This document shows positions 48,035-54,543 of a stretch of 54,543 nt of DNA, piece by piece. The stretch is taken from assembly GCA_018241325.1 (NCBI GenBank), contig JAFEEB010000060.1, positions 1 through 54,543 of the forward strand, given 5' to 3'. The first letter of the stretch is position 1; each line of letters opens with the position of its first letter. The notes under the pieces were generated by a model. That model did no database searches. It saw nothing but the letters and a program-made list of their open reading frames with translations, and was not told where the DNA came from. The position numbers and the translations under genes are program-made. The DNA is from Pseudomonadota bacterium. Its GTDB lineage: Bacteria; Pseudomonadota; Gammaproteobacteria; Burkholderiales; Burkholderiaceae_C.

Positions 48035-49156
48035 TCAGCGCGCCACGCCGTCCATCCACGCGGCCCGGATCAGCCCGCCGCACTGCAGCGAGTCGAAGCC
48101 GTGCCCCGCCGCGTCGGGGTTGTCTTGGTCGGTGATGCGGCTGCCGTCCTTGCGCGCCACGATGCCGTACCAGCTCTTGCTGGCGTCGATCCAGGGGTAG
48201 AAGCCAAACGCCCCGGCGCTGCTGAAGGCGCCGTCGCCGTTGACCGGGTCGTCCTCCACCCAGTGGCCGATCGAGTAGTGGTAGCTCTCGCTGGGCGGCA
48301 CCGGCGTGTTCAGCGCCTGGGCGCAGGTGGCGGGGTTGGTGCACACGGCGTGCGTCCCCAGCGCCGCCTTCATCAAGAGCTGCCCCGACAGGATCTTGCG
48401 CAAGAAGACGGCGTAGTTGTCAGCGCTGGTGGCCACGCCGCCGGCCAGCTGGGGCTGGGTGTAGATGAGCGCGACGTCGCTGCCCAGTTGCCCTTGCACC
48501 GCCGCGGTCAGGCCGGCGTTGTCGGCCGCGCCCAGGCCGATCCCGCTGGCGTGCTTTTCCATGTGGCCGCCGCCGTACGAAAAATAGCCGTCCGTGCGGG
48601 CCGAATACACGCCGTTGTTCTGGTAGGCCTCGCAGGCATCCACCGTCTGGCCTGGCAGACAGCGCGAGAAGTTGGTGTAGCCGCTGCGAAAGGTCAGGAA
48701 CTTGACGTCGCTGTCGGTGAGCTGCCCCTGGCGCAGCTGCACCACATAGGCGCCATACAGCCACTTGGAGGCCGAGGCGATCGCCATCACCGTCGAGCTG
48801 GTGTAGGTGGGCGCAGCGCTGTTGGGCACCGAGCCCGAGCCGAGGCGCCCGTTTTGATCGCCCACCTCCCAATAGAACGGCTGGATCGGCGCGCAGGCGT
48901 TGCTGCTGCTTTGTGCCGTGGTCGATGCCGCGGTGACGCGGGCGGCCAGATCGGGGCCTGCTGGTGCTGGTGCCGGTGCCGGCGCTGGCGCGGGTGATGG
49001 CGCGGGTGCCGGTGCCGGTGCCGGTGCTGGCGCGGGCGCGTCGCCAGAGCCGCCGCCACAGGCGCTCAGGCCCAGCGCCAGCAGCAACGCGCCAGCCGTG
49101 CACGCCGCCGATCGCCCGGCCCGTTGCGGGTCGAATCCCTCGTGAATCGTTCGCAT
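48035..49156 (-). CDS. Lipoprotein with SxxK serine-hydrolase-like domain
   Basis: The 373-residue protein has a lipoprotein signal with lipobox LSAC (Cys33) and an Ala-Pro repeat linker (about 40-66). A domain follows with Ser128-x-x-Lys131 in MAIASASKWLYGAYVV, the nucleophile motif of the penicillin-binding/beta-lactamase fold. Later segments SYHYSIGHWVED and SWYGIVARKDG could be the second and third active-site elements. It is therefore a candidate periplasmic esterase or peptidase; no specific class is clear. The ATG at 49156 fits the signal peptide. A strong hairpin lies in its leader at 49182-49207. Confidence 0.72.
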   Translation of the reverse strand: MRTIHEGFDPQRAGRSAACTAGALLLALGLSACGGGSGDAPAPAPAPAPAPAPSPAPAPAPAPAPAGPDLAARVTAASTTAQSSSNACAPIQPFYWEVGDQNGRLGSGSVPNSAAPTYTSSTVMAIASASKWLYGAYVVQLRQGQLTDSDVKFLTFRSGYTNFSRCLPGQTVDACEAYQNNGVYSARTDGYFSYGGGHMEKHASGIGLGAADNAGLTAAVQGQLGSDVALIYTQPQLAGGVATSADNYAVFLRKILSGQLLMKAALGTHAVCTNPATCAQALNTPVPPSESYHYSIGHWVEDDPVNGDGAFSSAGAFGFYPWIDASKSWYGIVARKDGSRITDQDNPDAAGHGFDSLQCGGLIRAAWMDGVAR

Positions 49157-49181
49157 GATGAGTCTCCAGTTGCTTGTTTTC

Positions 49182-49207
49182 GCCTGGCACGTGTCGTTGT
49201 GCCAGGC
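49182..49207. promoter_or_regulatory. Perfect 9-bp inverted repeat upstream of the lipoprotein gene
   Basis: GCCTGGCAC and GTGCCAGGC flank an 8-nt spacer, 25 bp before the lipoprotein ATG and 137 bp before the MAPEG gene. It could be an mRNA hairpin in the lipoprotein leader or a shared operator between the divergent genes. Confidence 0.45.
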
Positions 49208-49344
49208 CCGACGGTAGATCGGTCCCGTTTCCGACCGATGAAGCGCGCGTGCCAATGGCAACAAAACGTTACGCTTGCCGCCGCGCAAGCCTGGCGCTAG
49301 TCTTCGGGCCACCGGCCTCACGTCACCCCAGGAGACTCGCTCAT

Positions 49345-49752
49345 ATGTCACCCTCCCTGCTGGCCTTGCTGGGCTTCATCGCCTGGACGCTGTTGTTGTT
49401 GGTGCTGATGGAGGTGCTGCGCACCCGCCTGGTGGTGACGGGCCGCGTGCCGGCCAATGGCTTCGACCCCGGCAACTCGCGGCTGTCGCCCTTCATGCAG
49501 CGGCTGGCGCGCGCCCACGCCAATTGCCTGGAGGGCTTGCCGATCTTCGGCGGGCTGCTGCTGCTGGCCGTGGTGGCCGGCCGCTCGGCCGTCACCGACC
49601 CGCTGGCGCTGGTGCTGCTGGCGGCCCGCGGGGTGCAGTCCGTCATCCATCTGATCTCGACCTCAGCGCGCGCCGTCAGCCTGCGCTTCACGGCCCTCGC
49701 GGTACAGACCTTGATCGGCGTCTACTGGGTCATTCGCCTGCTCGGGGCGTGA
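49345..49752 (+). CDS. MAPEG-family membrane protein
   Basis: The 135-residue protein has four predicted membrane helices. The MAPEG pattern [20 protein letters not shown] is followed by [23 protein letters not shown]. Human MAPEG members act on glutathione and eicosanoids; the bacterial ones are mostly uncharacterised. CAGGAGA lies upstream of ATG 49345. Its 3' end overlaps the convergent rpiA gene by 23 bp. Confidence 0.85.
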   Translation: MSPSLLALLGFIAWTLLLLVLMEVLRTRLVVTGRVPANGFDPGNSRLSPFMQRLARAHANCLEGLPIFGGLLLLAVVAGRSAVTDPLALVLLAARGVQSVIHLISTSARAVSLRFTALAVQTLIGVYWVIRLLGA

Positions 49753-50419
49753 AGCGCAGCGTCTGCACGCCGTCGGCCGTGCCCAGCAGGCAGACGCTGG
49801 CCCGCTGGTGCGCGAACACCCCCACGGTGACCACGCCGGGCCATTGATTGACCGCGCTTTCGAAGGCCAGCGGATCGCCAATCTGCAAGCCACGCACGTC
49901 CAAAATGTGCTGGCCGTTGTCGGTCACCAGCGGCGCGCCGTCTTTCAGGCGCAGCGTGGCCTGACCCCCCTGCGCCGCGAACTGCCGCACGATGCGCTGC
50001 GCGGCCATGGGCACCACCTCCACCGGCAGCGGAAAGCGCCCCAGCACCTCCACCCGCTTGCTGGCGTCGGCGATGCAGACGAAGCGCCGTGCCTGCGCCG
50101 CCACGATCTTCTCGCGCGTGAGCGCCGCGCCGCCGCCCTTGATCATGCAGCCCGCACCATCGATCTCGTCGGCGCCGTCGATGTAAACCGCCAGCTCGCC
50201 CACCGCATTGCAGTGGAACACGGCGATGCCGTGCTCCAGCAGGCGCGCGGTGGACGCCTCGGACGAGGACACCGCGCCCGGAATGCGGTCCTTGATGCCG
50301 GCCAGCGCGTCGATGAAGTGGTTGACCGTGGAGCCCGTGCCCACGCCCACGATCTGCCCGGGCTCGACATATGCGAGCGCCGCGCGCCCGACCATGGCTT
50401 TGAGTTCATCCTGCGTCAT
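49730..50419 (-). CDS. rpiA: Ribose-5-phosphate isomerase A
   Basis: The 229-residue enzyme interconverts ribose-5-phosphate and ribulose-5-phosphate. It has the phosphate loop [14 protein letters not shown], the catalytic motif [12 protein letters not shown] and [14 protein letters not shown], with LPVEVVPMA downstream. The start at 50419 begins [14 protein letters not shown], as in relatives. The gene is divergent from pyrD with 43 bp between starts; GACAAT at 50424-50429 on the plus strand may be the pyrD -10. Confidence 0.95.
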   Translation of the reverse strand: MTQDELKAMVGRAALAYVEPGQIVGVGTGSTVNHFIDALAGIKDRIPGAVSSSEASTARLLEHGIAVFHCNAVGELAVYIDGADEIDGAGCMIKGGGAALTREKIVAAQARRFVCIADASKRVEVLGRFPLPVEVVPMAAQRIVRQFAAQGGQATLRLKDGAPLVTDNGQHILDVRGLQIGDPLAFESAVNQWPGVVTVGVFAHQRASVCLLGTADGVQTLRFTPRAGE

Positions 50420-50462
50420 TTGCGACAATTTCCGGTTTGATTCATCCAGCAAGAATTATCCG

Positions 50463-51533
50463 ATGGCATTTGTTCCCTACGGCCTCGCGCGCCCCTTCCT
50501 GTTCAGCCTCGACGCCGAAACGGCGCACGAGCACACCATCGAGATGCTCGCGCGCGGCGCCGGCACGCCGATGCAGTGGGCCTGGTGCAACCCGCGCATC
50601 GACGACCCCGTCACCCTGGCGGGCCTGGCCTTTCCCAACCGCGTGGGCCTGGCCGCCGGGCTGGACAAGAACGCGCGCGCCATCGACGGCCTGGGCGCCA
50701 TGGGCTTCGGCTTTGTCGAGGTGGGCACCGTCACCCCGCTGGCGCAGCCGGGCAACCCCAAGCCGCGCATGTTCCGCCTGCCCGCTGCGCAGGCCCTCAT
50801 CAACCGCATGGGCTTCAACAACGAGGGCCTGCAGGCCTTCGTCGCCCACGTCAAGAAGTCCCGATTTCATAGCAGCTCGCGCACGGATGGCGGGCGCCAG
50901 CGCATGATTCTGGGCCTGAACATCGGCAAAAACGCCGCCACCCCCATCGAGCGCGCCACCGATGACTATCTGGCCTGCCTGGCCGGCGTGTACCCGCACG
51001 CCGACTACGTGACCGTGAACATCTCCAGCCCCAACACCAAGAACCTGCGCGATCTGCAAGGCGACGCCGCGCTGGATGCCCTGCTCGCGGCCCTGAAGTC
51101 GCGCCAGGCCCATCTGGCCGACGAGCACCACAGGCACGTGCCCCTGTTCCTCAAGATCGCGCCCGACCTGGACGAATCGCAGGTGCAGGCGATTGCCGAT
51201 GCCCTGCACAAGCACGCCATCGAAGGCGTGATCGCCACCAACACCACCTTGTCGCGCGATGCGGTGCAAGGCCTTCGGCATGCGGGCGAAGCCGGGGGCC
51301 TGTCCGGCGCGCCCGTGCGCGAAGCCAGCAACCGCGTGATCCGCCAGTTGCGCGCCGCGCTGGGCGCGGGCTTTCCCATCATCGGCGTGGGCGGCATCCT
51401 GAGCGGGGCGGACGCCGTGACCAAGATCGAGGCCGGCGCCGACGTGGTGCAGATCTACACCGGCCTGATCTACAAGGGGCCGGCGCTGGTGGATGAGGTG
51501 GCGCAGGCGCTGCGCGCGCATCGGGCGCGCTGA
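50463..51533 (+). CDS. pyrD: Dihydroorotate dehydrogenase (quinone), class 2
   Basis: The 356-residue membrane-associated flavoenzyme oxidises dihydroorotate to orotate in pyrimidine synthesis. FMN and substrate motifs are present: [43 protein letters not shown] with the catalytic Ser, and [19 protein letters not shown]. The protein is about 15-20 residues longer than usual. The excess lies at [16 protein letters not shown] between VAHVKK and [12 protein letters not shown], encoded by what looks like a copy of the dispersed hairpin repeat (50864-50910). ATG 50463 begins [14 protein letters not shown]. Confidence 0.95.
   Translation: MAFVPYGLARPFLFSLDAETAHEHTIEMLARGAGTPMQWAWCNPRIDDPVTLAGLAFPNRVGLAAGLDKNARAIDGLGAMGFGFVEVGTVTPLAQPGNPKPRMFRLPAAQALINRMGFNNEGLQAFVAHVKKSRFHSSSRTDGGRQRMILGLNIGKNAATPIERATDDYLACLAGVYPHADYVTVNISSPNTKNLRDLQGDAALDALLAALKSRQAHLADEHHRHVPLFLKIAPDLDESQVQAIADALHKHAIEGVIATNTTLSRDAVQGLRHAGEAGGLSGAPVREASNRVIRQLRAALGAGFPIIGVGGILSGADAVTKIEAGADVVQIYTGLIYKGPALVDEVAQALRAHRAR
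50864..50910 (+). repeat. Dispersed hairpin repeat, copy R5, inside pyrD
   Basis: TTTCATAGCAGCTCGCGCAC followed by GGATGGCGGGCGCCAGCGC resembles the repeat core (GATAGC-GCT-GCGC ... GCGCCAGC). It coincides with the 13-residue insertion in PyrD, and the frame stays open. Confidence 0.45.
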
Positions 51534-51569
51534 GTCCAACCCCACGCGCGCCAAGCCGATGGCCAGCGC

Positions 51570-52292
51570 TCACCCGGGCGCAGCAGCATGTTGCTCGAGC
51601 TGGGCGCGGTTCAGCAACTCGATGCCGCGATAGCGCACCCGCAGCGTGCCATCTTCTTCCCAGAGCTTGAGTTGCCGGTTGACGCTCTGGCGCGACACAC
51701 CGAGCATGAAGGACAAATTCTCCTGGGACACGCCCAGCAATGCGCCGCTGTCAGCACCCTGGCCTTGCGCGTCCAGCGCGAGCAGACGGTTCGCCAGACG
51801 CACGGGCAATGGCATCAGGATCACGTCGTCGATCCAGGCTAGCGCCTGGCGCAACCGCAGGCAAACCAGTCTCGTGAACGCCATGTGAACGTCGGGAAAT
51901 TCAGCCACCAGCCGGTGAAAATCAGCGGCCGCGATCACGGCCATCTCGGTCGCTTCGGCGGCGCAGGTATCGTAGACGCGCTCGCGCCCAACCAGCAGTG
52001 ACACTTCGCCAAACCAGTGCCCCGGCTCGAGCAGCGCAATCAGTGCCTCGCGCCCGCCCGATGCCACCACGCTCACGCGCAGCGAGCCGCGGACCACGCC
52101 GAACAGCGCGTCAGGCGACGAACCTTTGAGAAACAGCGCTTCGCCGCGGCCCAGCGTGCGCCGGTGCGCCACTTCGAGCAAACGGCGCTGCACCGCGTCC
52201 GCCAAACGCATGTCGTTGGGGTGCACGGGCGTCGAAGCGGATGACGGCATCCAAGGGGCGCAGCGGTCGAGGCGATCGGGGGTGCGTGGCAT
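51570..52292 (-). CDS. Crp/Fnr-family transcriptional regulator
   Basis: The 240-residue regulator has an N-terminal cyclic-nucleotide-binding-like barrel (about 25-140, with GEALFLKGSSPDALFGVVRG and EPGHWFGEVSLL). A long dimer helix and a C-terminal winged helix follow, with SQENLSFMLGVSRQSVNRQL. No Fnr-type cysteine cluster is seen, so it is not an iron-sulphur oxygen sensor. The start at 52292 fits the family. It is divergent from the SnoaL-like gene and probably controls that promoter and its own. Confidence 0.9.
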   Translation of the reverse strand: MPRTPDRLDRCAPWMPSSASTPVHPNDMRLADAVQRRLLEVAHRRTLGRGEALFLKGSSPDALFGVVRGSLRVSVVASGGREALIALLEPGHWFGEVSLLVGRERVYDTCAAEATEMAVIAAADFHRLVAEFPDVHMAFTRLVCLRLRQALAWIDDVILMPLPVRLANRLLALDAQGQGADSGALLGVSQENLSFMLGVSRQSVNRQLKLWEEDGTLRVRYRGIELLNRAQLEQHAAAPG

Positions 52293-52300
52293 CTCGGGTT

Positions 52301-52331
52301 TGTCCTGATCGGCAATTGCCAGTACCGGACA
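52301..52331. promoter_or_regulatory. Symmetrical site between the Crp/Fnr and SnoaL-like genes
   Basis: A perfect GGCAATTGCC palindrome (52311-52320) is flanked almost symmetrically by TGTCC (52301-52305) and GGACA (52327-52331). It lies 9 bp upstream of the regulator start, in the shared 114-bp divergent gap, where an operator is expected. Confidence 0.35.
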
Positions 52332-52406
52332 GTGTTGGTTCGCGAGGATGCCGATAGTACGCAGGGAGCGCCGGGTCCGCTCAATCGAGGCGACCCGGGG
52401 TTTCAA

Positions 52407-52931
52407 ATGACCACCCATCCCACTCGGCCCACCACCATGACCTCAGACACCCCGCTTCAAGCCCGCCGCGAGCAGATCGTGCTCGATCACTTTGCCGACG
52501 AAACCCGCCAGGACTTCGACGCCGTGCTCGGCACTTTCCCGCATCCGCACTACGAGCTGATTCCCAGCGGCGAGGTCCACGACGGCGTCGCCGATGTGCG
52601 GCAGTACTACGTGGACACGCGCCGCGCCTTCCCCGATCAGCGCCACGAGATCATCCAGTTGCGCCATGCCGATGACGCAGTGATCGTGGAGTTCTGGCTG
52701 CTCGGGACCCACCTCGGACCGTTGAAAGGCATTGCGCCCACCGGCAACACCTTCCGTTGCCGGATGAACGCCTTCTTCATCTTCGAGCACGACAAGCTGG
52801 TTTGCGAACGGGTGTACTTCGATACCTTGACCATGTTGCGACAGTTGCTGGTCGGGGTGCCGGCACAGCACGTCGGCGCGCTGCTTGGCAGCCTGCTGGC
52901 CCAGCCGACGGCTGCCCCGGCCCCCCAATGA
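52407..52931 (+). CDS. SnoaL/NTF2-like ester-cyclase-type protein
   Basis: The 174-residue protein has the small alpha-plus-beta NTF2-like fold. The segments are FDAVLGTFPHPHYELIPSGE, GVADVRQYYVDTRRAFPDQR, VIVEFWLLGTHLGPLKGIAP and the end strand FIFEHDKLVCERVYFDTLTM. Members act on polyketides or are of unknown function. ATG 52407 is used because GGGG lies about 7 bases before it; the ATG at 52437 (164 residues) is possible. It lies just before a scar region and the MBL-fold gene, suggesting a small catabolic set that has partly decayed. Confidence 0.78.
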   Translation: MTTHPTRPTTMTSDTPLQARREQIVLDHFADETRQDFDAVLGTFPHPHYELIPSGEVHDGVADVRQYYVDTRRAFPDQRHEIIQLRHADDAVIVEFWLLGTHLGPLKGIAPTGNTFRCRMNAFFIFEHDKLVCERVYFDTLTMLRQLLVGVPAQHVGALLGSLLAQPTAAPAPQ

Positions 52932-52938
52932 CGGCAGC

Positions 52939-53045
52939 ATGACCCGCGTGCTCAACGATGCCGTGAAAGGCCGTCACCTCATCGTGACCGCCGGCGCGCG
53001 GCCTTGGTCTGGCCGTCGCGCGGCAACACCAACGCAGCTCGCGCA
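52939..53045 (+). pseudogene. Truncated, frameshifted short-chain dehydrogenase fragment
   Basis: From ATG 52939 the plus strand reads VKGRHLIVTAGAR. A shift of frame at the GCGCG run near 52997-53001 then gives GLGLAVARQHQ. Joined, these form the SDR dinucleotide motif TxGAxGLG with its following helix. The rest of the gene is missing. Confidence 0.5.
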
Positions 53046-53074
53046 GCGGCGCGGCCGCAGCGTCGATCTCGCCC

Positions 53075-53170
53075 GCGCCGCGGGCACGAAGAGCCGTGCA
53101 CCCAATGCGGCCGATCGACCGGGATCGCTTCGGACGACTGCACGTCCAGCACGGGCACGGTGTTGGACAT
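53075..53170 (-). pseudogene. Possible N-terminal stub of an AraC-type regulator
   Basis: On the minus strand from ATG 53170 the sequence reads MSNTVPVLDVQSSEAIPVD, then RPHWVHG before becoming unrecognisable. This looks like the N-terminus of AraC-family regulators that are divergent from catabolic genes. It lies 55 bp from the MBL-fold gene start. No helix-turn-helix remains. Confidence 0.3.
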
Positions 53171-53224
53171 TTCCGGTAGCCGCCCGATGGACTGAGCGAC
53201 GCGCCATTCGACCCTCCTGAGACG

Positions 53225-54301
53225 ATGATGATCCACCCCACCGAACCGACCGGCTTGCGTCCGCTGGCGCAATTCGACGGTGCGCGCAGCGCCGCCGTGC
53301 CGCAGGACCGCCTTCGCGCAATTCGGCGCGGCGCGCAAGCCCTGCGCGAGCGGATGCTGGACGCACCGCCCGTGCGCTTTGCGCGCAGCTTCAACCTGTT
53401 GCGCATCCCCTACCCCGCGTGGTTCGCCTTCACCGGGGTCTACTCGCAGCAGTTGCTCAAACCGCACATGATTCACCTGCTGGCACGCACCACCGTGATC
53501 CAGTACGACGACTTCGAGGGCTGCCTGCGAACCCTGCTGTTCACGCCTGCCGACTTCGAGGCCGGCACCGAAACGCCGTACTTCAAGCGCCTGAGCGAGC
53601 AGACACCCCGGTTCCTGCACAAGCTCATCGCACCGGTGTACCAGACCGTGCCTCAGGCCTTGGCGAGCTGCGGATTGCAGCCCAGGCAAGTCGACTTCAT
53701 CACCTACGACCACCTGCACACGCAGGACGTGCGCCGCTGGCTCGGGAGTGCAGGCACGCCGGGGCTGCTGCCGAAGGCCAGGCTGCTGGTGCATCGCCAG
53801 GAGCTCGCGAGTGTGCAGGGCCTGCTGCCGTCGCAAGCGCAGTGGTACTGCCCGCACGGCCTGGACGGTGTGGCCGCAGAACGCATCATGGCCTTTGACG
53901 GCAGCATTCAACTGGGTCCGGGGGTTGCCCTGGTTCACACGCCCGGACATACCGAGGGCAACCATTCGCTGGTGTACCGCAGCGCCGACGGCCTGCGCGT
54001 GAGCAGCGAGAACGGCGTCTCGGCGGACAGCTGGGCACCGCTGCAATCGCGGCACAACGGCATTCGACGCTATGCGCAGGCCACCGGATCGGAGGTGATC
54101 CTCAATGGCAATACCCAAGAAGGCAGCAACGACCAATACTTGTCGATGGTGCTGGAAAAGACGCTGGCGGGCACCTCGGCCGAGCATGGCTTCAGCAACG
54201 TGGTGCCGTCCAGCGAATGCTCACCGCATTGGCTGTTTCCCGGCGCGCCGACCAGCCACCTCTTTGGCGAAACGCGGTTCGGCTCACCCACGATCGCCTG
54301 A
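53225..54301 (+). CDS. MBL-fold metallo-hydrolase with altered metal motif
   Basis: The 358-residue protein has a metallo-beta-lactamase-type core: ITYDHLHTQDVRRWLG, LVHTPGHTEGNHSLVY and a long C-terminal part. The first two histidines (His163, His165) and His242 are present. The usual HxHxDH is HLHTQD, so the Asp position is Gln167 and the next His is Asp168. Metal binding may therefore differ from glyoxalase II or lactonase relatives. Starts at 53225 and 53228 (ATGATG) are both possible. No strong ribosome site is seen. Its substrate is unknown. Confidence 0.8.
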   Translation: MMIHPTEPTGLRPLAQFDGARSAAVPQDRLRAIRRGAQALRERMLDAPPVRFARSFNLLRIPYPAWFAFTGVYSQQLLKPHMIHLLARTTVIQYDDFEGCLRTLLFTPADFEAGTETPYFKRLSEQTPRFLHKLIAPVYQTVPQALASCGLQPRQVDFITYDHLHTQDVRRWLGSAGTPGLLPKARLLVHRQELASVQGLLPSQAQWYCPHGLDGVAAERIMAFDGSIQLGPGVALVHTPGHTEGNHSLVYRSADGLRVSSENGVSADSWAPLQSRHNGIRRYAQATGSEVILNGNTQEGSNDQYLSMVLEKTLAGTSAEHGFSNVVPSSECSPHWLFPGAPTSHLFGETRFGSPTIA

Positions 54302-54311
54302 AGCGGCGCCG

Positions 54312-54543
54312 CTACAGCCCCAACTGGTCGGCCAGCGCGTTCATGCGCTGGCTGACCTGGGCATCCATCGCCATCGGGCGGCCCCATTCGCGCTGCGTCT
54401 CGCCGGGCCATTTGTTGGTCGCGTCCAGCCCCATCTTGCTGCCCAGGCCGGCCACGGGCGAGGCGAAGTCGAGGTAGTCGATGGGGGTGTTCTCGACGAT
54501 CATCGTGTCGCGCGCCGGGTCCATGCGCGTGCTCATGGCCCAG
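54312..54543 (-). CDS. ubiD: UbiD-type 3-octaprenyl-4-hydroxybenzoate decarboxylase, C-terminus (partial)
   Basis: The window ends inside this minus-strand gene. The visible C-terminal segment, open to the window edge, contains [40 protein letters not shown] and [15 protein letters not shown]. These are typical of UbiD, the prenylated-FMN enzyme of ubiquinone synthesis. The N-terminal and catalytic parts lie outside the window. It converges on the MBL-fold gene. Confidence 0.93.
   Translation of the reverse strand, partial: WAMSTRMDPARDTMIVENTPIDYLDFASPVAGLGSKMGLDATNKWPGETQREWGRPMAMDAQVSQRMNALADQLGL

Noticed and set aside
48955-49040. Tandem GGTGCCGGTGCTGG-like repeats suggestive of a repeat array or CRISPR
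   Set aside because: They encode the Ala-Pro linker of the lipoprotein, have no spacers and vary only at codon third positions.
49182-49207. TGGCAC...TTGT resembling a sigma-54 promoter
   Set aside because: Spacing is off by one and the GC of the -12 element is missing; the sequence is better explained as a perfect inverted repeat.

Overview
The window looks like a chromosomal segment of a GC-rich betaproteobacterium in the Burkholderiales, most likely Comamonadaceae. The backbone order leuB, asd, fimV, truA, trpF, trpB, trpA, accD is typical of that family. The housekeeping genes overlap tightly (ATGA junctions), and an intergenic hairpin repeat of a kind I associate with Comamonadaceae occurs several times. 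No rRNA, tRNA or CRISPR array was seen.

Layout. 1-11550: leucine, aspartate-family and tryptophan synthesis genes with accD. A three-gene accessory block (GlxA-type regulator, isochorismatase-like hydrolase, TMEM175-like channel) lies between leuB and asd. A short Thr-rich leader ORF with alternative hairpins precedes asd. 11551-13074: a small REP-like repeat cluster, a YggT membrane protein and a Lon-substrate-binding-domain protein. 13131-29372: a roughly 16 kb surface-polysaccharide locus, all on the minus strand. Reading in transcription order it carries wbpA, wbpB, wbpD, a toxin-antitoxin (TA) pair, wbpE, a flippase, a GT4 glycosyltransferase, wbpI, a second TA pair, a WbuB-like GT4, a gene remnant with a third TA pair, a DegT aminotransferase, a methyltransferase, a PglC-like initiating transferase and a large WbpM/CapD-type 4,6-dehydratase. 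WbpA-B-E-D-I together make the full route from UDP-GlcNAc to UDP-ManNAc(3NAc)A. No Wzy polymerase, Wzz or ligase is visible.

29439-37572: lysS, an ECF sigma/anti-sigma/ferritin-like operon, a decayed 2-hydroxyacid dehydrogenase fragment, and a di-haem peroxidase/histidine kinase/double-receiver regulator operon. 37635-54543: metabolic and accessory genes (2-hydroxyacid dehydrogenase, FAD monooxygenase, chalcone-isomerase-like protein, acnA, DUF3617 protein, trhP, a divergent NRAMP transporter, zinc-ribbon protein, SxxK lipoprotein, MAPEG protein, rpiA, pyrD, Crp/Fnr regulator, SnoaL-like protein, MBL-fold hydrolase, and the C-terminus of ubiD).

The most unusual material is: the asd leader; three TA modules embedded co-directionally in one polysaccharide locus, one of them bracketed by a 68-bp direct duplication of the start of the next gene; two coding sequences (wbpE, pyrD) that appear to have absorbed dispersed hairpin repeats in frame; and a double-receiver regulator whose second receiver has Glu at the phosphorylation site. 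Functions rest on recognised family motifs read by eye. No database search was run.
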